Positions 1-7,888 of a stretch of 22,491 nt of DNA are shown here, piece after piece; the stretch's first letter is position 1, and every line of letters begins with the position of its first letter. Made by a program: the position numbers and the translations under genes. Source of the stretch: CF-46 sp042408445 (GTDB taxonomy: Bacteria > Chloroflexota > Limnocylindria > Limnocylindrales > CSP1-4); NCBI GenBank assembly GCA_042408445.1, contig JBHORC010000009.1, forward strand, positions 1-22,491. The letters are read 5' to 3'. The notes under the pieces were generated by a model. It worked only from the letters and a program-made list of their open reading frames with translations, was not told where the DNA came from and ran no database searches.

Positions 1-1
1 C

Positions 2-829
2 GGCGGCGACCGGCCCGCCGCCGACCGATCCGACTCCCCCGAGCGCGCCCCGCTCGCCGACGCGGGCGCCGGCCCTGACGCAGGAGCCGGGCGTGACCGT
101 CCGGACCGCGGCGACCGCGATCGCGGCCCTCGCCGCGATGACCACGAGCGGTCCTTCGGTGGCGATCGGCCGGCCGGCCGTCCACCTCGGGAGGATCGTG
201 GCCCGCGCCGTGACGATCGCGGCCCGCGACCGGATCGCGATCGGGTGCCGCGTGAAGGCGGCCGGGGCACGTCGGACCTGAACCCGACCGAGACGGCCGA
301 GGTCCAGGCGGCTCGTGGCTCGCTCGCCGCGGAGCGCGCGGACCTCGAGGCGGCCGAGGCATCGCCGGAGGCGCTCGCCGCCGGCAAGGAGATCCTCGAG
401 GAGCTCATGCGCCACATCGGCTTCGCGGTCACCGTGGAGGTCGAGACCGGCGACACCAGCCGCCTGAACGTGGTCGCCGATCCGGATGGCCGCGAGGCGC
501 TCGGGTCGCTGATCGGTCGCAAGGGCGAGCGCCTCTCCGCGCTCCAGCACCTCGTGAACCTGATGCTGTCGCGCCGGATGGGCGAATGGACCCGCGTCCT
601 GGTCGACGTCGAGGACTACCGCGGCCGCCGCGAGCGACAGCTCCGCGACCTGGCCAACCGCGCGGCCGCCCGCGTCGAGGAGACCGGCAAGATGATCCAG
701 CTCGAGCCGATGCCCGCGCTCGAGCGCCGCTGGATCCATCTCGCCCTTCGCGACCATCCGACCGTGGCCACCCAGTCGATCGGTGAGGAGCCGAACCGCA
801 GGATCGTCGTCCTGGCCCGCGGGGGCTGA
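2..829 (+). CDS. jag: Jag/KhpB RNA-binding protein (KH + R3H), 5' partial
   Basis: This is the C-terminal part of a Jag (KhpB/EloR) protein, a cytoplasmic RNA-binding protein that works with KhpA in many Gram-positive-type bacteria and is linked to cell elongation. A type II KH domain carries the GxxG loop as GRKG in the stretch LIGRKGERLSALQ, and an R3H domain follows with the R-x3-H signature (RRWIH). A GTG at 245 could start a 194-residue protein, but the same frame has no stop back to base 2. The upstream part encodes a low-complexity Arg/Asp/Gly/Pro-rich stretch (RD, DR, RG and GP runs). I therefore read it as the flexible linker between a Jag_N domain left of the window and the KH domain. 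The usual neighbours (rpmH, rnpA, yidC) would lie further left. The family call is firm; the true start is outside the window. Confidence 0.9.
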   Translation, partial: GGDRPAADRSDSPERAPLADAGAGPDAGAGRDRPDRGDRDRGPRRDDHERSFGGDRPAGRPPREDRGPRRDDRGPRPDRDRVPREGGRGTSDLNPTETAEVQAARGSLAAERADLEAAEASPEALAAGKEILEELMRHIGFAVTVEVETGDTSRLNVVADPDGREALGSLIGRKGERLSALQHLVNLMLSRRMGEWTRVLVDVEDYRGRRERQLRDLANRAAARVEETGKMIQLEPMPALERRWIHLALRDHPTVATQSIGEEPNRRIVVLARGG

Positions 830-862
830 TCGTCATGCCCGAGGGGGGTTGCGTCACGGGCG

Positions 863-2857
863 GTGATGGTGGATCGTCTCCACCGCGCTCCCGCCGCCCC
901 GACGGAACCCGCCCCCCAGGATGACCAGCCTTCGATGACGACCGCCCAAGAGCCGACCGCCACCGATCCTGCTGCCGATCCGCGCGGCGCCGACGCTGCC
1001 GCGATCCTCGCCCCGCCGGCCGGTCCCACGGCCGAAACCACGGCGTCCCCGCGGCGCGGCCGATCGCTCGCGTTCCGCTTCGTCGTCTCGTTCGTGTTCG
1101 GGACCCTGTTCGCCCTCGGCATCGGCGTCAGCGTCCTCTACGCCTGGGGTCACCAATGGGACGGTCGCGTCCTCCCCGGCGTGAGCCTGGGCAGCACGGA
1201 CCTCGGCGGACTCACCCGGGAGCAGGCGGAGTCGAGGATCGCCGAGGCCTACGGGTCGCTCGGCAAGGGGCAGATCACGCTCACCGGTCCCGACGGCCAG
1301 ACGACGACGATCAGCTACGCCGATGTCGGCCGCGGTCCCGATACCTCCGCCCTGCTCGACGCGGCCCTGGCCGCCGGTCGGGAGGGCGGCCTCCTCGCGA
1401 GCCTCGTCGGCGCACCCCGGTCCGCGATCCACGGCGTCGCCCTCGACTCCGCTGTCGCCTATGACCGAACGAAGGTGGCAGCCGCGGTTGCGAGTCTCGC
1501 GACCGGGATCGACCGCACCTCGGCGGACGCCGCGGTCACCACGGGCAAGGACGGATCGTTCGGGGTTGCGCCGGCGAAGAACGGTCGGGTGGTGGATCAA
1601 GCGGGCCTGCTGGCCGCCCTCGATGCCCAGCTCGGGTCGCTCGACGCGCCGGACGCGATCACGATCCCGGTGCCGGTCGCGATCGTTGAACCTGCGGTCC
1701 CGACCGCCTCGGCGGAGGCGGCCAGGGCGGCCGCGATCCGGATGGCCGCCGACGTGGTCGTCGCCCGGGGCGAGGACACGTGGACGATCCCGGGCCAGAG
1801 CATCGCGCCGCTCATCTCGTTCTCGACGGGGGACGATGGAGCGATCACCCCGGCCCTCAATGAGCTGGGCGTCGACCCGATCGTCAAGGGCCTTGCCGGC
1901 AAGATCAACCAGAAGCCTCGCGACGCCGGCCTGAAGCTCGTCGCAGGACACATCGTCGTGGCGGGTGCCAGCCGCGAAGGCCGAACGGTGGACCCGGTCG
2001 GGATGAAGCTCGCGATCGTCAGCGAGCTGCGGGCCCGTCAGGCCGGCGCGGCCGCCTCGCCGGTCGCGCCCGTCGTCACCGCCGTCGATCCGAAGCTGAC
2101 GACAGCAGCGGCGAAGGAATTCGCCGGCAAGATGCGGCCGATCAGCTCATTCAGCGTCTACTACTTCGTCATCGTCAACAACCACTGGGGCGGGAACATC
2201 GAAGCGCCGGCCACGAAGATCAACGGCACGGTCGTGCCGGCCGGCGGGATCTTCGACTTCTGGAAGGTCGTCGGCGACCTGCGGAAGCTGCCGGGTGCTG
2301 GCCCCGGCAACGCGATCGAGGGCGGGAAGATCACCGTGACCGGCGCGTTCGGCGGCGGCATCTGCACGACCTCGACGACGCTGTTCAACGCCGCGTTCCG
2401 GGCAGGCATGGTCCCGATGGCCCGGCAGAATCACAACGAGTTCATCAACCGGTATCCGCCGGGCCTCGATGCGACGGTGTGGATCGTCGGCTCCGCCAAG
2501 CAGACGATGAGCTTCCGGAACGACACGAAGTACCCGATCCTGATCCAGCGGATCATCACCCACGCCGGCAACCGACGATGGATCACGTTCAAGATCTGGA
2601 GCGTCCCGAACGGGCGGACATACAAGATCAGCAACCTGGTCGTCCACCCGGGGCCGAAGGCGATCGACACCGTCGTCCGCGATCCGACCAAGCCGGTGGG
2701 CTACACGTTCCGGAACAACGCGCCGGCGGACGGTGCCAAGGTCTGGGTCACCGTGTCGATCTTCGACCACGGCAAGCTCCACTGGTCGAAGCGGTACTAC
2801 TCGAACTACCCCGCCGTCAACGGCGTCCTCGTCGTGGGGACCAAGAGCACGTCCTGA
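863..2857 (+). CDS. VanW family protein with peptidoglycan-binding-like repeats, membrane-anchored
   Basis: The 664-residue protein begins with a charged, Pro/Ala-rich cytoplasmic segment, then one strong membrane helix (about residues 68-96, FRFVVSFVFGTLFALG). A long extracellular region follows with two copies of the putative peptidoglycan-binding fold found in YoaR-like proteins, then a VanW domain near residues 430-600. The VanW core is recognisable as AFGGGICTTSTTLFNAAF, close to the family's GGGICQ-S-TLYNA signature, followed by HNEFINRYPPGLDATV. VanW proteins sit with vancomycin-resistance genes in some species but are widespread in envelope biology without a proven reaction. The start is uncertain: GTG 863, ATG 866 and ATG 935 are all in frame ahead of the helix, and the GAGGGGGG at 841-848 is rather far from 863. 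There is no sign of decay. Confidence 0.88.
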   Translation: MMVDRLHRAPAAPTEPAPQDDQPSMTTAQEPTATDPAADPRGADAAAILAPPAGPTAETTASPRRGRSLAFRFVVSFVFGTLFALGIGVSVLYAWGHQWDGRVLPGVSLGSTDLGGLTREQAESRIAEAYGSLGKGQITLTGPDGQTTTISYADVGRGPDTSALLDAALAAGREGGLLASLVGAPRSAIHGVALDSAVAYDRTKVAAAVASLATGIDRTSADAAVTTGKDGSFGVAPAKNGRVVDQAGLLAALDAQLGSLDAPDAITIPVPVAIVEPAVPTASAEAARAAAIRMAADVVVARGEDTWTIPGQSIAPLISFSTGDDGAITPALNELGVDPIVKGLAGKINQKPRDAGLKLVAGHIVVAGASREGRTVDPVGMKLAIVSELRARQAGAAASPVAPVVTAVDPKLTTAAAKEFAGKMRPISSFSVYYFVIVNNHWGGNIEAPATKINGTVVPAGGIFDFWKVVGDLRKLPGAGPGNAIEGGKITVTGAFGGGICTTSTTLFNAAFRAGMVPMARQNHNEFINRYPPGLDATVWIVGSAKQTMSFRNDTKYPILIQRIITHAGNRRWITFKIWSVPNGRTYKISNLVVHPGPKAIDTVVRDPTKPVGYTFRNNAPADGAKVWVTVSIFDHGKLHWSKRYYSNYPAVNGVLVVGTKSTS

Positions 2858-2858
2858 C

Positions 2859-2919
2859 GCGAGCCGGGTAGCCGGCTCGCCCTGACCGGCGGCTGGTCGC
2901 GGGCACGGGAGAGCCGCCG
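2859..2919. terminator. Two hairpins between convergent genes
   Basis: Two bases after the VanW stop codon lies a perfect 9-bp inverted repeat (GCGAGCCGG, loop GTAG, CCGGCTCGC; 2859-2880). A second pair of 8-bp arms follows (CGGCGGCT at 2887-2894, AGCCGCCG at 2912-2919), ending next to the stop of the convergent HxlR gene. Neither is followed by a T-run, so they are not classical intrinsic terminators, but position and symmetry suggest a shared transcription end or 3'-end stabiliser. Confidence 0.45.
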
Positions 2920-2920
2920 C

Positions 2921-3364
2921 TCAGACGAGCCGCGTCTCGTCGGCGGTGGCGATCTCCGCATCGCTGACGGCGACCGCACAGGTCGGGCAGTACCAGCGCG
3001 CCTCGACGGGCGTGCCACATCGGTCGTGACGAAGCGGCTCCCCACCGGTGCGACGATTCCCCCAGTCGGCGAGCAGCCGGAGCGCCGACGCCAGGTCGCG
3101 GCCGTCGCCGGTCAGCGAGTAGCTCATCCGCGGCGGCCGGACTGAATACGGCGCCGAGAGCACGATCCGTTCGCGTTCGAGACGGCGCAGGCGGTCGGCC
3201 AGGATGTTCGCGGCGATCGCCGGAAGCGCCTCGCGGAGCTCACCGAACCGGCGCGGGCCGTCCAGCAGCGCGTCGACGATCAGGAGCGACCAGCGGTCGC
3301 CGACCCGATCGAGCGCGGCCTCCAGCCCGCCGGGTCCGCCGTAGGACGCGGATGCCTCTGCCAC
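2921..3364 (-). CDS. HxlR-family winged-helix transcriptional regulator
   Basis: A 147-residue HxlR-type regulator. The winged helix fills residues 11-105, with the family pattern LDRVGDRWSLLIVDALLDGPRRFGEL and ILADRLRRLERERIV. A short C-terminal zinc-ribbon-like tail follows, with H113, C116, C126 and C129 (DRCG...CPTC). The start is GTG at 3364. The gene is transcribed away from the tandem PDZ proteases that begin at 3495, and the 130-bp gap holds strong inverted repeats, so autoregulation and control of the proteases are plausible. HxlR proteins commonly sense electrophiles, redox state or small aromatics; the ligand here cannot be told. The cysteine tail, shared with the HxlR protein at 8479-8994, could be a metal- or redox-sensing element. 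Confidence 0.88.
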   Translation of the reverse strand: MAEASASYGGPGGLEAALDRVGDRWSLLIVDALLDGPRRFGELREALPAIAANILADRLRRLERERIVLSAPYSVRPPRMSYSLTGDGRDLASALRLLADWGNRRTGGEPLRHDRCGTPVEARWYCPTCAVAVSDAEIATADETRLV

Positions 3365-3403
3365 GGAGCCGATCCTAGCCGATCGTCTTGCGCACCACGT
3401 CTG

Positions 3404-3444
3404 TTGGTAGTATGTTGCTACTCGCTACTGACAACGGAGTAGCG
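3404..3444. promoter_or_regulatory. Candidate operator with repeated GCTACT/AGTAGC half-sites
   Basis: In the divergent gap between the HxlR gene and the proteases, 3423-3444 is an inverted repeat with 7-bp arms (CGCTACT, 8-base spacer, AGTAGCG). A further GCTACT lies at 3417-3422 and a weaker inverted GTAG...CTAC at 3407-3421, so about four half-sites of one motif are clustered. A minus-strand TTGTCA (3429-3434) with TACTAC (3407-3412) 16 bp away is a possible but weak HxlR promoter. The repeats are directly visible; the role is inferred. Confidence 0.5.
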
Positions 3445-3494
3445 CGCGGACGGACGGCAGGGACCGTGCCGTCCCAGCCGATCACAGGACGAGG

Positions 3495-4403
3495 ATGAAC
3501 GACGACATGGCACTTCTCGACGAGCTCTCTGCGGCGATTCGCGACGTTCATGCAGCAGCCGCACCCGGCGTGGTCGGGATCGGCCGCGGGATCCGCGGCA
3601 GCGGGATCGTGATCGCCGACGGTCGGGTGCTGACGAACGCGCACAACCTCCGCGGCGATGAGGTCACGGTCACCTTCGCCGATGGCCGTTCCGGCCGCGG
3701 CACGGTCCGTGGCGTGGATCCGGACGGCGACCTCGCCGTCATCGAGATCGACACCGCCGGAGCGACGCCTCTGGCATGGTCGGAGAGCGAGGCGGCGGTT
3801 GGCGACGTCGTGTTCGGGCTCGCGGCGACGGGTGCCGGCGCGGCCAGGACGACGGTCGGGTTCGTCTCGGCGGTCGAGCAGGCGTTTCGCGGACCGGGCG
3901 GATCGCGGATCGGCGGCAGCCTGGAGCACACGGCGCCACTGGCACCGGGTTCGTCCGGTGGCCCGCTCGTCAGCGCAGATGGACGTCTCGTCGGCATCAA
4001 CACGAACCGGACGGGCGAGGGCTTCTACCTCGCCCGGCCAGCCGACGCCGCCGTTCGCGAGCGGATCGAGGCGCTCGGTCGGGGCGAGTCCGTGGAGCGG
4101 CCGCGTCTCGGGATCGCGATCGCGCCGCCGCACGTCGCACGGCGTCTGCGAGCCTCGGTGGGGCTCACCGATCGCGTCGGCCTGCTCGTCCGTGGCGTCG
4201 AGGACGGCAGCCCAGCCGCACGAGCGGGAATCCGGGAGGGCGATCTGCTCGTCGAGGCTGCCGGACGGCCGCTCGACGCCCCGGACGCGCTGCCGTCGAT
4301 TCTCGCCGAGTCGGGTCTCCCGATCGACCTGAAGATCGTCCGCGGCGACGAGGAGCGGTCGGTCAGCGTCGGCGGAACGGCCGACGTCTCCGGCGAGGCC
4401 TGA
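3495..4403 (+). CDS. Trypsin-like serine protease with PDZ domain (HtrA/S1C-like), no signal peptide
   Basis: A 302-residue HtrA-like protease. The catalytic triad is visible as H50 (LTNAHN), D79 (PDGDLAVIEI) and S154 in the oxyanion motif APGSSGGPL. A PDZ domain fills the C-terminus (about 205-295), including the ligand-loop region PRLGIAIAP and SPAARAGIREGDLL. Unlike classical HtrA/DegP it has no signal peptide or membrane helix, and the protease domain starts almost at the N-terminus, which suggests a cytosolic protein. The start ATG 3495 follows ACGAGG; an alternative ATG lies four codons on. It is the first of a tandem pair: a second S1C protease starts 6 bp after its stop, and both probably share the promoter region next to the divergent HxlR gene. 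The substrate is unknown. Confidence 0.87.
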   Translation: MNDDMALLDELSAAIRDVHAAAAPGVVGIGRGIRGSGIVIADGRVLTNAHNLRGDEVTVTFADGRSGRGTVRGVDPDGDLAVIEIDTAGATPLAWSESEAAVGDVVFGLAATGAGAARTTVGFVSAVEQAFRGPGGSRIGGSLEHTAPLAPGSSGGPLVSADGRLVGINTNRTGEGFYLARPADAAVRERIEALGRGESVERPRLGIAIAPPHVARRLRASVGLTDRVGLLVRGVEDGSPAARAGIREGDLLVEAAGRPLDAPDALPSILAESGLPIDLKIVRGDEERSVSVGGTADVSGEA

Positions 4404-4409
4404 GCGACG

Positions 4410-5414
4410 ATGGTTGCCCTCTCCGAGGAACGCAAGGAGACCGTGCGCGACCTCGCCGACGATCGCCTCACGCGCGAGGTCGAGGAGGAGGCGCTGGACG
4501 CCTACTCGTCCGCGGTCATCACCGCCGCGGCGCGGTTGATCCCGTCCGTGGCGAGCCTCCGGGTCGAGCGTCGGGCCGGCGGCTGGGGCGGTGGCAGCGG
4601 CTCGGCCGTGGCGTTCACGCCGGACGGCTTCCTCGTCACGAACGCCCACGTCGTCGCGGGCGCGGAACGGGGAACGGCGACGTTCGTCGACCGCGACGAG
4701 CTCGGCTTCGAGGTCGTCGGTCGCGACCCGCTGTCCGATCTCGCGGTCGTCCGCGCGAGCAGCGGCGACCTGCCGGCCGCACCGCTCGGTGACGCCACCC
4801 GGCTTCGGGTGGGGCAGCTCGTCGTCGCGGTCGGCAACCCGCTCGGCTTCAGCGGGACGGTGACCGCGGGCGTCGTGTCCGCGCTTGGCCGGTCGCTTGC
4901 CGCCCGCGACGGCCAGGCGAGCCGGCTCGTCGAGAACGTCATCCAGACCGACGCCGCCCTCAACCCGGGCAACTCCGGCGGCGCGCTCGCCGACATCCGC
5001 GGTCGCGTCGTCGGGATCAACACCGCCGTGGCCGGCGTCGGGCTGGGACTTGCCGTCCCGATCGACGATGCGACGAGAGCCATCATCAGCGCCCTGATGC
5101 GGCACGGCCGGGTCCGGCGCGCCTACCTCGGGATCGTCGGTGGAACCCGGCGCCTGCCCGCCGCCCTCGCCGAGCGGGTCGGCCGGCCGACCGGCCTCGA
5201 GGTGATCCAGCTGCTCGAAGGCAGCCCGGCGGCCACGGCGGGCGTGCGTCCCGGCGATGTCCTCGTCTCCCTCGACGATCGGCCGATCGCCGGCGTCGGC
5301 GACCTCCAGCGGACGCTCGTCGGCGACCTCGTCGGACGGCGGATCGAAGTCACTCTCGAGCGCGATGGAACGCTGGCCGATCTCGAGCTGACCCCCGTCG
5401 AGCTCCGCGCCTGA
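4410..5414 (+). CDS. HtrA-like (S1C) serine protease with C-terminal PDZ domain
   Basis: A 334-residue protease and paralogue of the gene just upstream, separated by 6 bp, so co-transcribed. The triad is H80 (LVTNAHVV), D110 (DPLSDLAVV) and S189 (ALNPGNSGGAL), all in textbook HtrA context, with the AVGNPLGFSGTVTAGVVS strands between. The PDZ domain runs from about residue 238 to 330 (AYLGIVG; SPAATAGVRPGDVLVSLDD). The first 45 residues are a charged helical segment rather than a signal peptide, and no transmembrane helix is present, so a cytoplasmic location is suggested although family members usually work outside the membrane. It is more canonical than its partner, which has SerSer before GlyGly. 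The two may form hetero-oligomers; that is speculation. Confidence 0.9.
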   Translation: MVALSEERKETVRDLADDRLTREVEEEALDAYSSAVITAAARLIPSVASLRVERRAGGWGGGSGSAVAFTPDGFLVTNAHVVAGAERGTATFVDRDELGFEVVGRDPLSDLAVVRASSGDLPAAPLGDATRLRVGQLVVAVGNPLGFSGTVTAGVVSALGRSLAARDGQASRLVENVIQTDAALNPGNSGGALADIRGRVVGINTAVAGVGLGLAVPIDDATRAIISALMRHGRVRRAYLGIVGGTRRLPAALAERVGRPTGLEVIQLLEGSPAATAGVRPGDVLVSLDDRPIAGVGDLQRTLVGDLVGRRIEVTLERDGTLADLELTPVELRA

Positions 5415-5420
5415 CGCGTG

Positions 5421-5463
5421 GTTGCGCGCGCAACGAACCTATGGGATCGTTGTTAGTGCAACG
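5421..5463. promoter_or_regulatory. Pair of TTG-N6-CAA palindromes upstream of the F420-type reductase
   Basis: The gap before the reductase gene has a perfect 14-bp palindrome, GTTGCGCGCGCAAC (5421-5434), and a second inverted repeat, CGTTG-TTAGTG-CAACG (5448-5463). Both contain TTG-N6-CAA, with centres 28 bp apart. This is the layout of a dimeric repressor binding two sites on nearly the same face of the DNA. No convincing -35/-10 pair could be placed. The regulator is unknown; the TTGC...GCAA core resembles the HxlR operators at 8410-8456. Confidence 0.5.
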
Positions 5464-5493
5464 ACACCATCACCACTTGGAGATGCACCACCG

Positions 5494-5937
5494 ATGAGTG
5501 ACTGGGATCCCGAAGCCTGGACGCGGAGCCTCATCGCCGACATGCGGGCGAACGGCGGACGGCCGTCGAGCGGCCCGATGGCCGGCAAGACCCTGATGAT
5601 CCTCACCTCGACAGGCGCGAAGTCCGGCGAGCCAAGGACCGCGATCGTGACCTACCACCGCGAGGGCGACCAGTACGTCATCGCCGCTTCGAAGGGTGGC
5701 GCGCCGACCCATCCCGCCTGGTATCGCAACGTCCTGGCCAATCCCGACGTGACGGTCGAGGTCGACAACGAGGTCTTTCCCGCCCGCGTCCGCGAGGTCA
5801 CCGGACCGGAGCGCGACCGGCTCTGGAACGACCATGTTCGGGAGCTGCCCGAGTTCGGCGAGTATCCGAAGAAGACGGACCGGCTCATCCCGATGCTCGT
5901 CGTGGAACGGGCAGGGACGGCCAAGCAGGTCGCCTGA
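5494..5937 (+). CDS. Deazaflavin (F420)-dependent nitroreductase-family protein
   Basis: A 147-residue protein of the DDN/FDOR split-barrel family (nitroreductase-family deazaflavin-dependent oxidoreductases). Family landmarks are LMILTSTGAKSGEPRTAIVTY near residues 34-54, then GDQYVIAASKGGAPTHPAWYRNVLANPDVTVEV, and the C-terminal PMLVVERA. Such enzymes use F420H2 to reduce quinones, enoates or nitro-compounds. The serine/lysine pattern around the GGAP-HPAWYRN loop is typical of cofactor binding. I chose ATG 5494 (MSDWDPEAW) because GGAG lies about 10 bp upstream and the frame further upstream runs through the palindromes at 5421-5463. The gene stands behind a putative two-site operator, suggesting inducible detoxification or redox use. 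Whether the host makes F420 cannot be seen here. Confidence 0.88.
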   Translation: MSDWDPEAWTRSLIADMRANGGRPSSGPMAGKTLMILTSTGAKSGEPRTAIVTYHREGDQYVIAASKGGAPTHPAWYRNVLANPDVTVEVDNEVFPARVREVTGPERDRLWNDHVRELPEFGEYPKKTDRLIPMLVVERAGTAKQVA

Positions 5938-6074
5938 CGAGCGCGCCGTCGTGAAGCAGCTCGCCGCAGCGACCGCCCTTCCGATCGCCGGCAGCCCGGC
6001 GCCCGCCAGCGCGCCCAGCCAACGCTCGGGAGACATCGTCTCGGTCGGCGAAGTCCCGTGCGATCGCTGAGGCA

Positions 6075-6638
6075 ATGGGCGTGAACGCATCGCCCGCGGG
6101 CTCGTTTGCCGCCGGAGCTGCCGGCGGCCTCGTCGGGACCGTCGCGATGAGCGCCGTCATGCTGTCCGCCGGGTGGCTCGGACTGATGGGCGCGCAGCCG
6201 CCGCGACGCGTCGTCGACGCGGCGTCGAACCGGACGCGGCGGGGCCATGGCGACGACACCGGGAGCAGCGGCGACGACGAACGCAGCCGCGAGGCCCAGG
6301 CCAGCGGCGAGGGCGGCGGCGATGGCGCCCGCGACGTGGCCGCGTCGCTCCTCCACCTTGCCGTCGGCACGGCGGCAGGCGGCGTCCTCGGCGTCGTCCG
6401 CGATGGGGCGGCACGATCCGGCGTTCGGTTGCCACCGGCAGCGTCCGGCGCCGCGTTCGGGCTCGCCCTCTGGGCCGTCAACTACGCTGCGATCGCACCG
6501 GCGCTCGACATCCTGCCGCCACCCCACGAGGACCGCGGCGGCCGTCCGCCGAGCATGATCATCGCCCACCTCGTCTTCGGGATCACGTCCGGCGTCGTCG
6601 CCGATCGGCTTGCGGGCTCGGGAGGCAGCACGTCCTAG
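6075..6638 (+). CDS. Small integral membrane protein, DUF1440/YagU-like
   Basis: A 187-residue protein. The N-terminal helix (SFAAGAAGGLVGTVAMSAVML) is followed by GLMGAQPPRRVVDAA, which resembles the start of DUF1440/YagU-like and related small membrane proteins. Next comes a hydrophilic Gly/Ser/Asp/Arg-rich insert (about residues 50-85), then further hydrophobic segments (LLHLAVGTAAGGVLGVV, AAFGLALWAVNYAAIA, MIIAHLVFGITSGVVA). The family has no agreed function. The start may be ATG 6075, only 2 bp after GAGG, or GTG 6081, whose spacing to GAGG is better. It ends 17 bp before the MFS gene and probably shares its transcript. The family assignment is by pattern only. Confidence 0.62.
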   Translation: MGVNASPAGSFAAGAAGGLVGTVAMSAVMLSAGWLGLMGAQPPRRVVDAASNRTRRGHGDDTGSSGDDERSREAQASGEGGGDGARDVAASLLHLAVGTAAGGVLGVVRDGAARSGVRLPPAASGAAFGLALWAVNYAAIAPALDILPPPHEDRGGRPPSMIIAHLVFGITSGVVADRLAGSGGSTS

Positions 6639-6655
6639 CCCGGTAGGATCGGTCG

Positions 6656-7888
6656 GTGATCCGGCCCGTCCACGTTCAGCGTTCGCTCCTGCAGCCCGCG
6701 GCCGTTCTGGGCTGGCTCGCGATGCTGACGATCGGCTGGACCGGCTTGCTCATTCCGTCCCTGATCCGATCGATCAAGGAGGCCTTCGGCCAGACGGACG
6801 CGGGCATCGGCCTCGTCTTCCTGCTCTACGCCGTCGCCTACGCGGCTGCCTCGTTCGTCGGCGGCCCGCTGACGGAGCGCCTCGGTCGCCGAACGGTGCT
6901 GACGGCATCGGCTCTCCTCCACGGAGCCGGGATCGTGAGTCTCGGCCTGGCGCCTTCCTGGGAACTCTTCGTCATCCTCATGATCCCCGCCGGGTTCGGT
7001 GCCGGCAGTCTCGACGGCGGCGCGAACGGGCTCTTCCTGGACCTGTTCCGGACGGGCCGCGGCCGGGCGATGAACCTCCTCCAGGTCTTCTTCAGCATCG
7101 CAGCGCTGTCCGCGCCACTGGTCATCGGCCGGCTCATCGAAGCGGGCGTGGCGTGGCCGGTCGTGATGGTCGGGTCCGGTGTCGTGCCGCTCGTGCTCGG
7201 CGCGGCGCTATGGGTGATCCCCATGCCGAGCGGCCGGTCCGTGGAGTCCGTGCGCGCGGATCGGGCCGCGGCCCCGACGCCGAGCGGCGACCGCGCGCAG
7301 GGCCGGTCGCTCTCGACGCCGCTCGTGCTGCTCGGGATCGGGATTGCGGCGTACGTCGCGTCGGAGGTTGGAGTCTCGAACTGGCTCGTGCGCTTCCTGG
7401 AGCCGGCGCCGCTGAGCGCGGCGACGTTGGCGCTCTCGCTGTTCTGGGCCGGGATCGGGCTCGGTCGCCTCGTGTCATCGGCGATCGCCGACCGGTTCGA
7501 TCACGTCCGGTTCACCGCCGCGTGTGCCGCCGGCCTCTCGATCGCGCTCGTCGGCGCAGTCGCGGTCCCGGCGCTGCCCGTGTCGATCGCGCTGTTCGCG
7601 GTCGCCGGCGCCGCGATGGGCCCGATCTTCCCGATGATCGTCGCGCTGGGCGGCGAGCGCTATCCGGAGCGGTCCGCCGCCGTGAGCGGCCTCCTGATCG
7701 GCTGTGCCGTCGTCGGAGGGATGCTCTACCCGCCGCTGATGGGCGTGCTCTCGGTGACGGTCGGGCTCACCGCGGCGATGTTCGGAACCGCGGTGATGGG
7801 CGCGCTGTGCGCAGCGGCGCTGGTCGCGTTCGACCGCAACTCCGCAAGGCAGCCGGGCGGCAGTGCCGCCGGCCGGCCCGCTGACTAG
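6656..7888 (+). CDS. Major facilitator superfamily transporter
   Basis: A 410-residue MFS protein with twelve predicted membrane helices in two halves. The loop between helices 2 and 3 carries the MFS signature as GGPLTERLGRRTVL. The first helix is GWLAMLTIGWTGLLIPSLI, and the second half has an equivalent SSAIADRFDHVRF loop. The hydrophilic centre (about residues 196-220) is Arg/Ser/Ala-rich. The length and the DAGIGLVFLLYAVAYAAASF region are like sugar-proton (FucP-like) or drug efflux members, but the substrate cannot be assigned. The start is GTG 6656, 17 bp after the small membrane-protein gene. Its stop codon overlaps the stop of the convergent SRPBCC gene in a shared CTAG (7885-7888). 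Confidence 0.88.
   Translation: MIRPVHVQRSLLQPAAVLGWLAMLTIGWTGLLIPSLIRSIKEAFGQTDAGIGLVFLLYAVAYAAASFVGGPLTERLGRRTVLTASALLHGAGIVSLGLAPSWELFVILMIPAGFGAGSLDGGANGLFLDLFRTGRGRAMNLLQVFFSIAALSAPLVIGRLIEAGVAWPVVMVGSGVVPLVLGAALWVIPMPSGRSVESVRADRAAAPTPSGDRAQGRSLSTPLVLLGIGIAAYVASEVGVSNWLVRFLEPAPLSAATLALSLFWAGIGLGRLVSSAIADRFDHVRFTAACAAGLSIALVGAVAVPALPVSIALFAVAGAAMGPIFPMIVALGGERYPERSAAVSGLLIGCAVVGGMLYPPLMGVLSVTVGLTAAMFGTAVMGALCAAALVAFDRNSARQPGGSAAGRPAD

Noticed and set aside
93..281. A 62-codon frame at the left edge
   Set aside because: It overlaps the jag frame, which is open and continuous with the KH domain; the product is an Ala/Arg-rich shadow.
3375..5105. A 576-codon minus-strand frame opposite the tandem proteases
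   Set aside because: Arg/Asp/Ala-rich composition with no domain, opposite two well-supported proteases; it also crosses the putative operator region.
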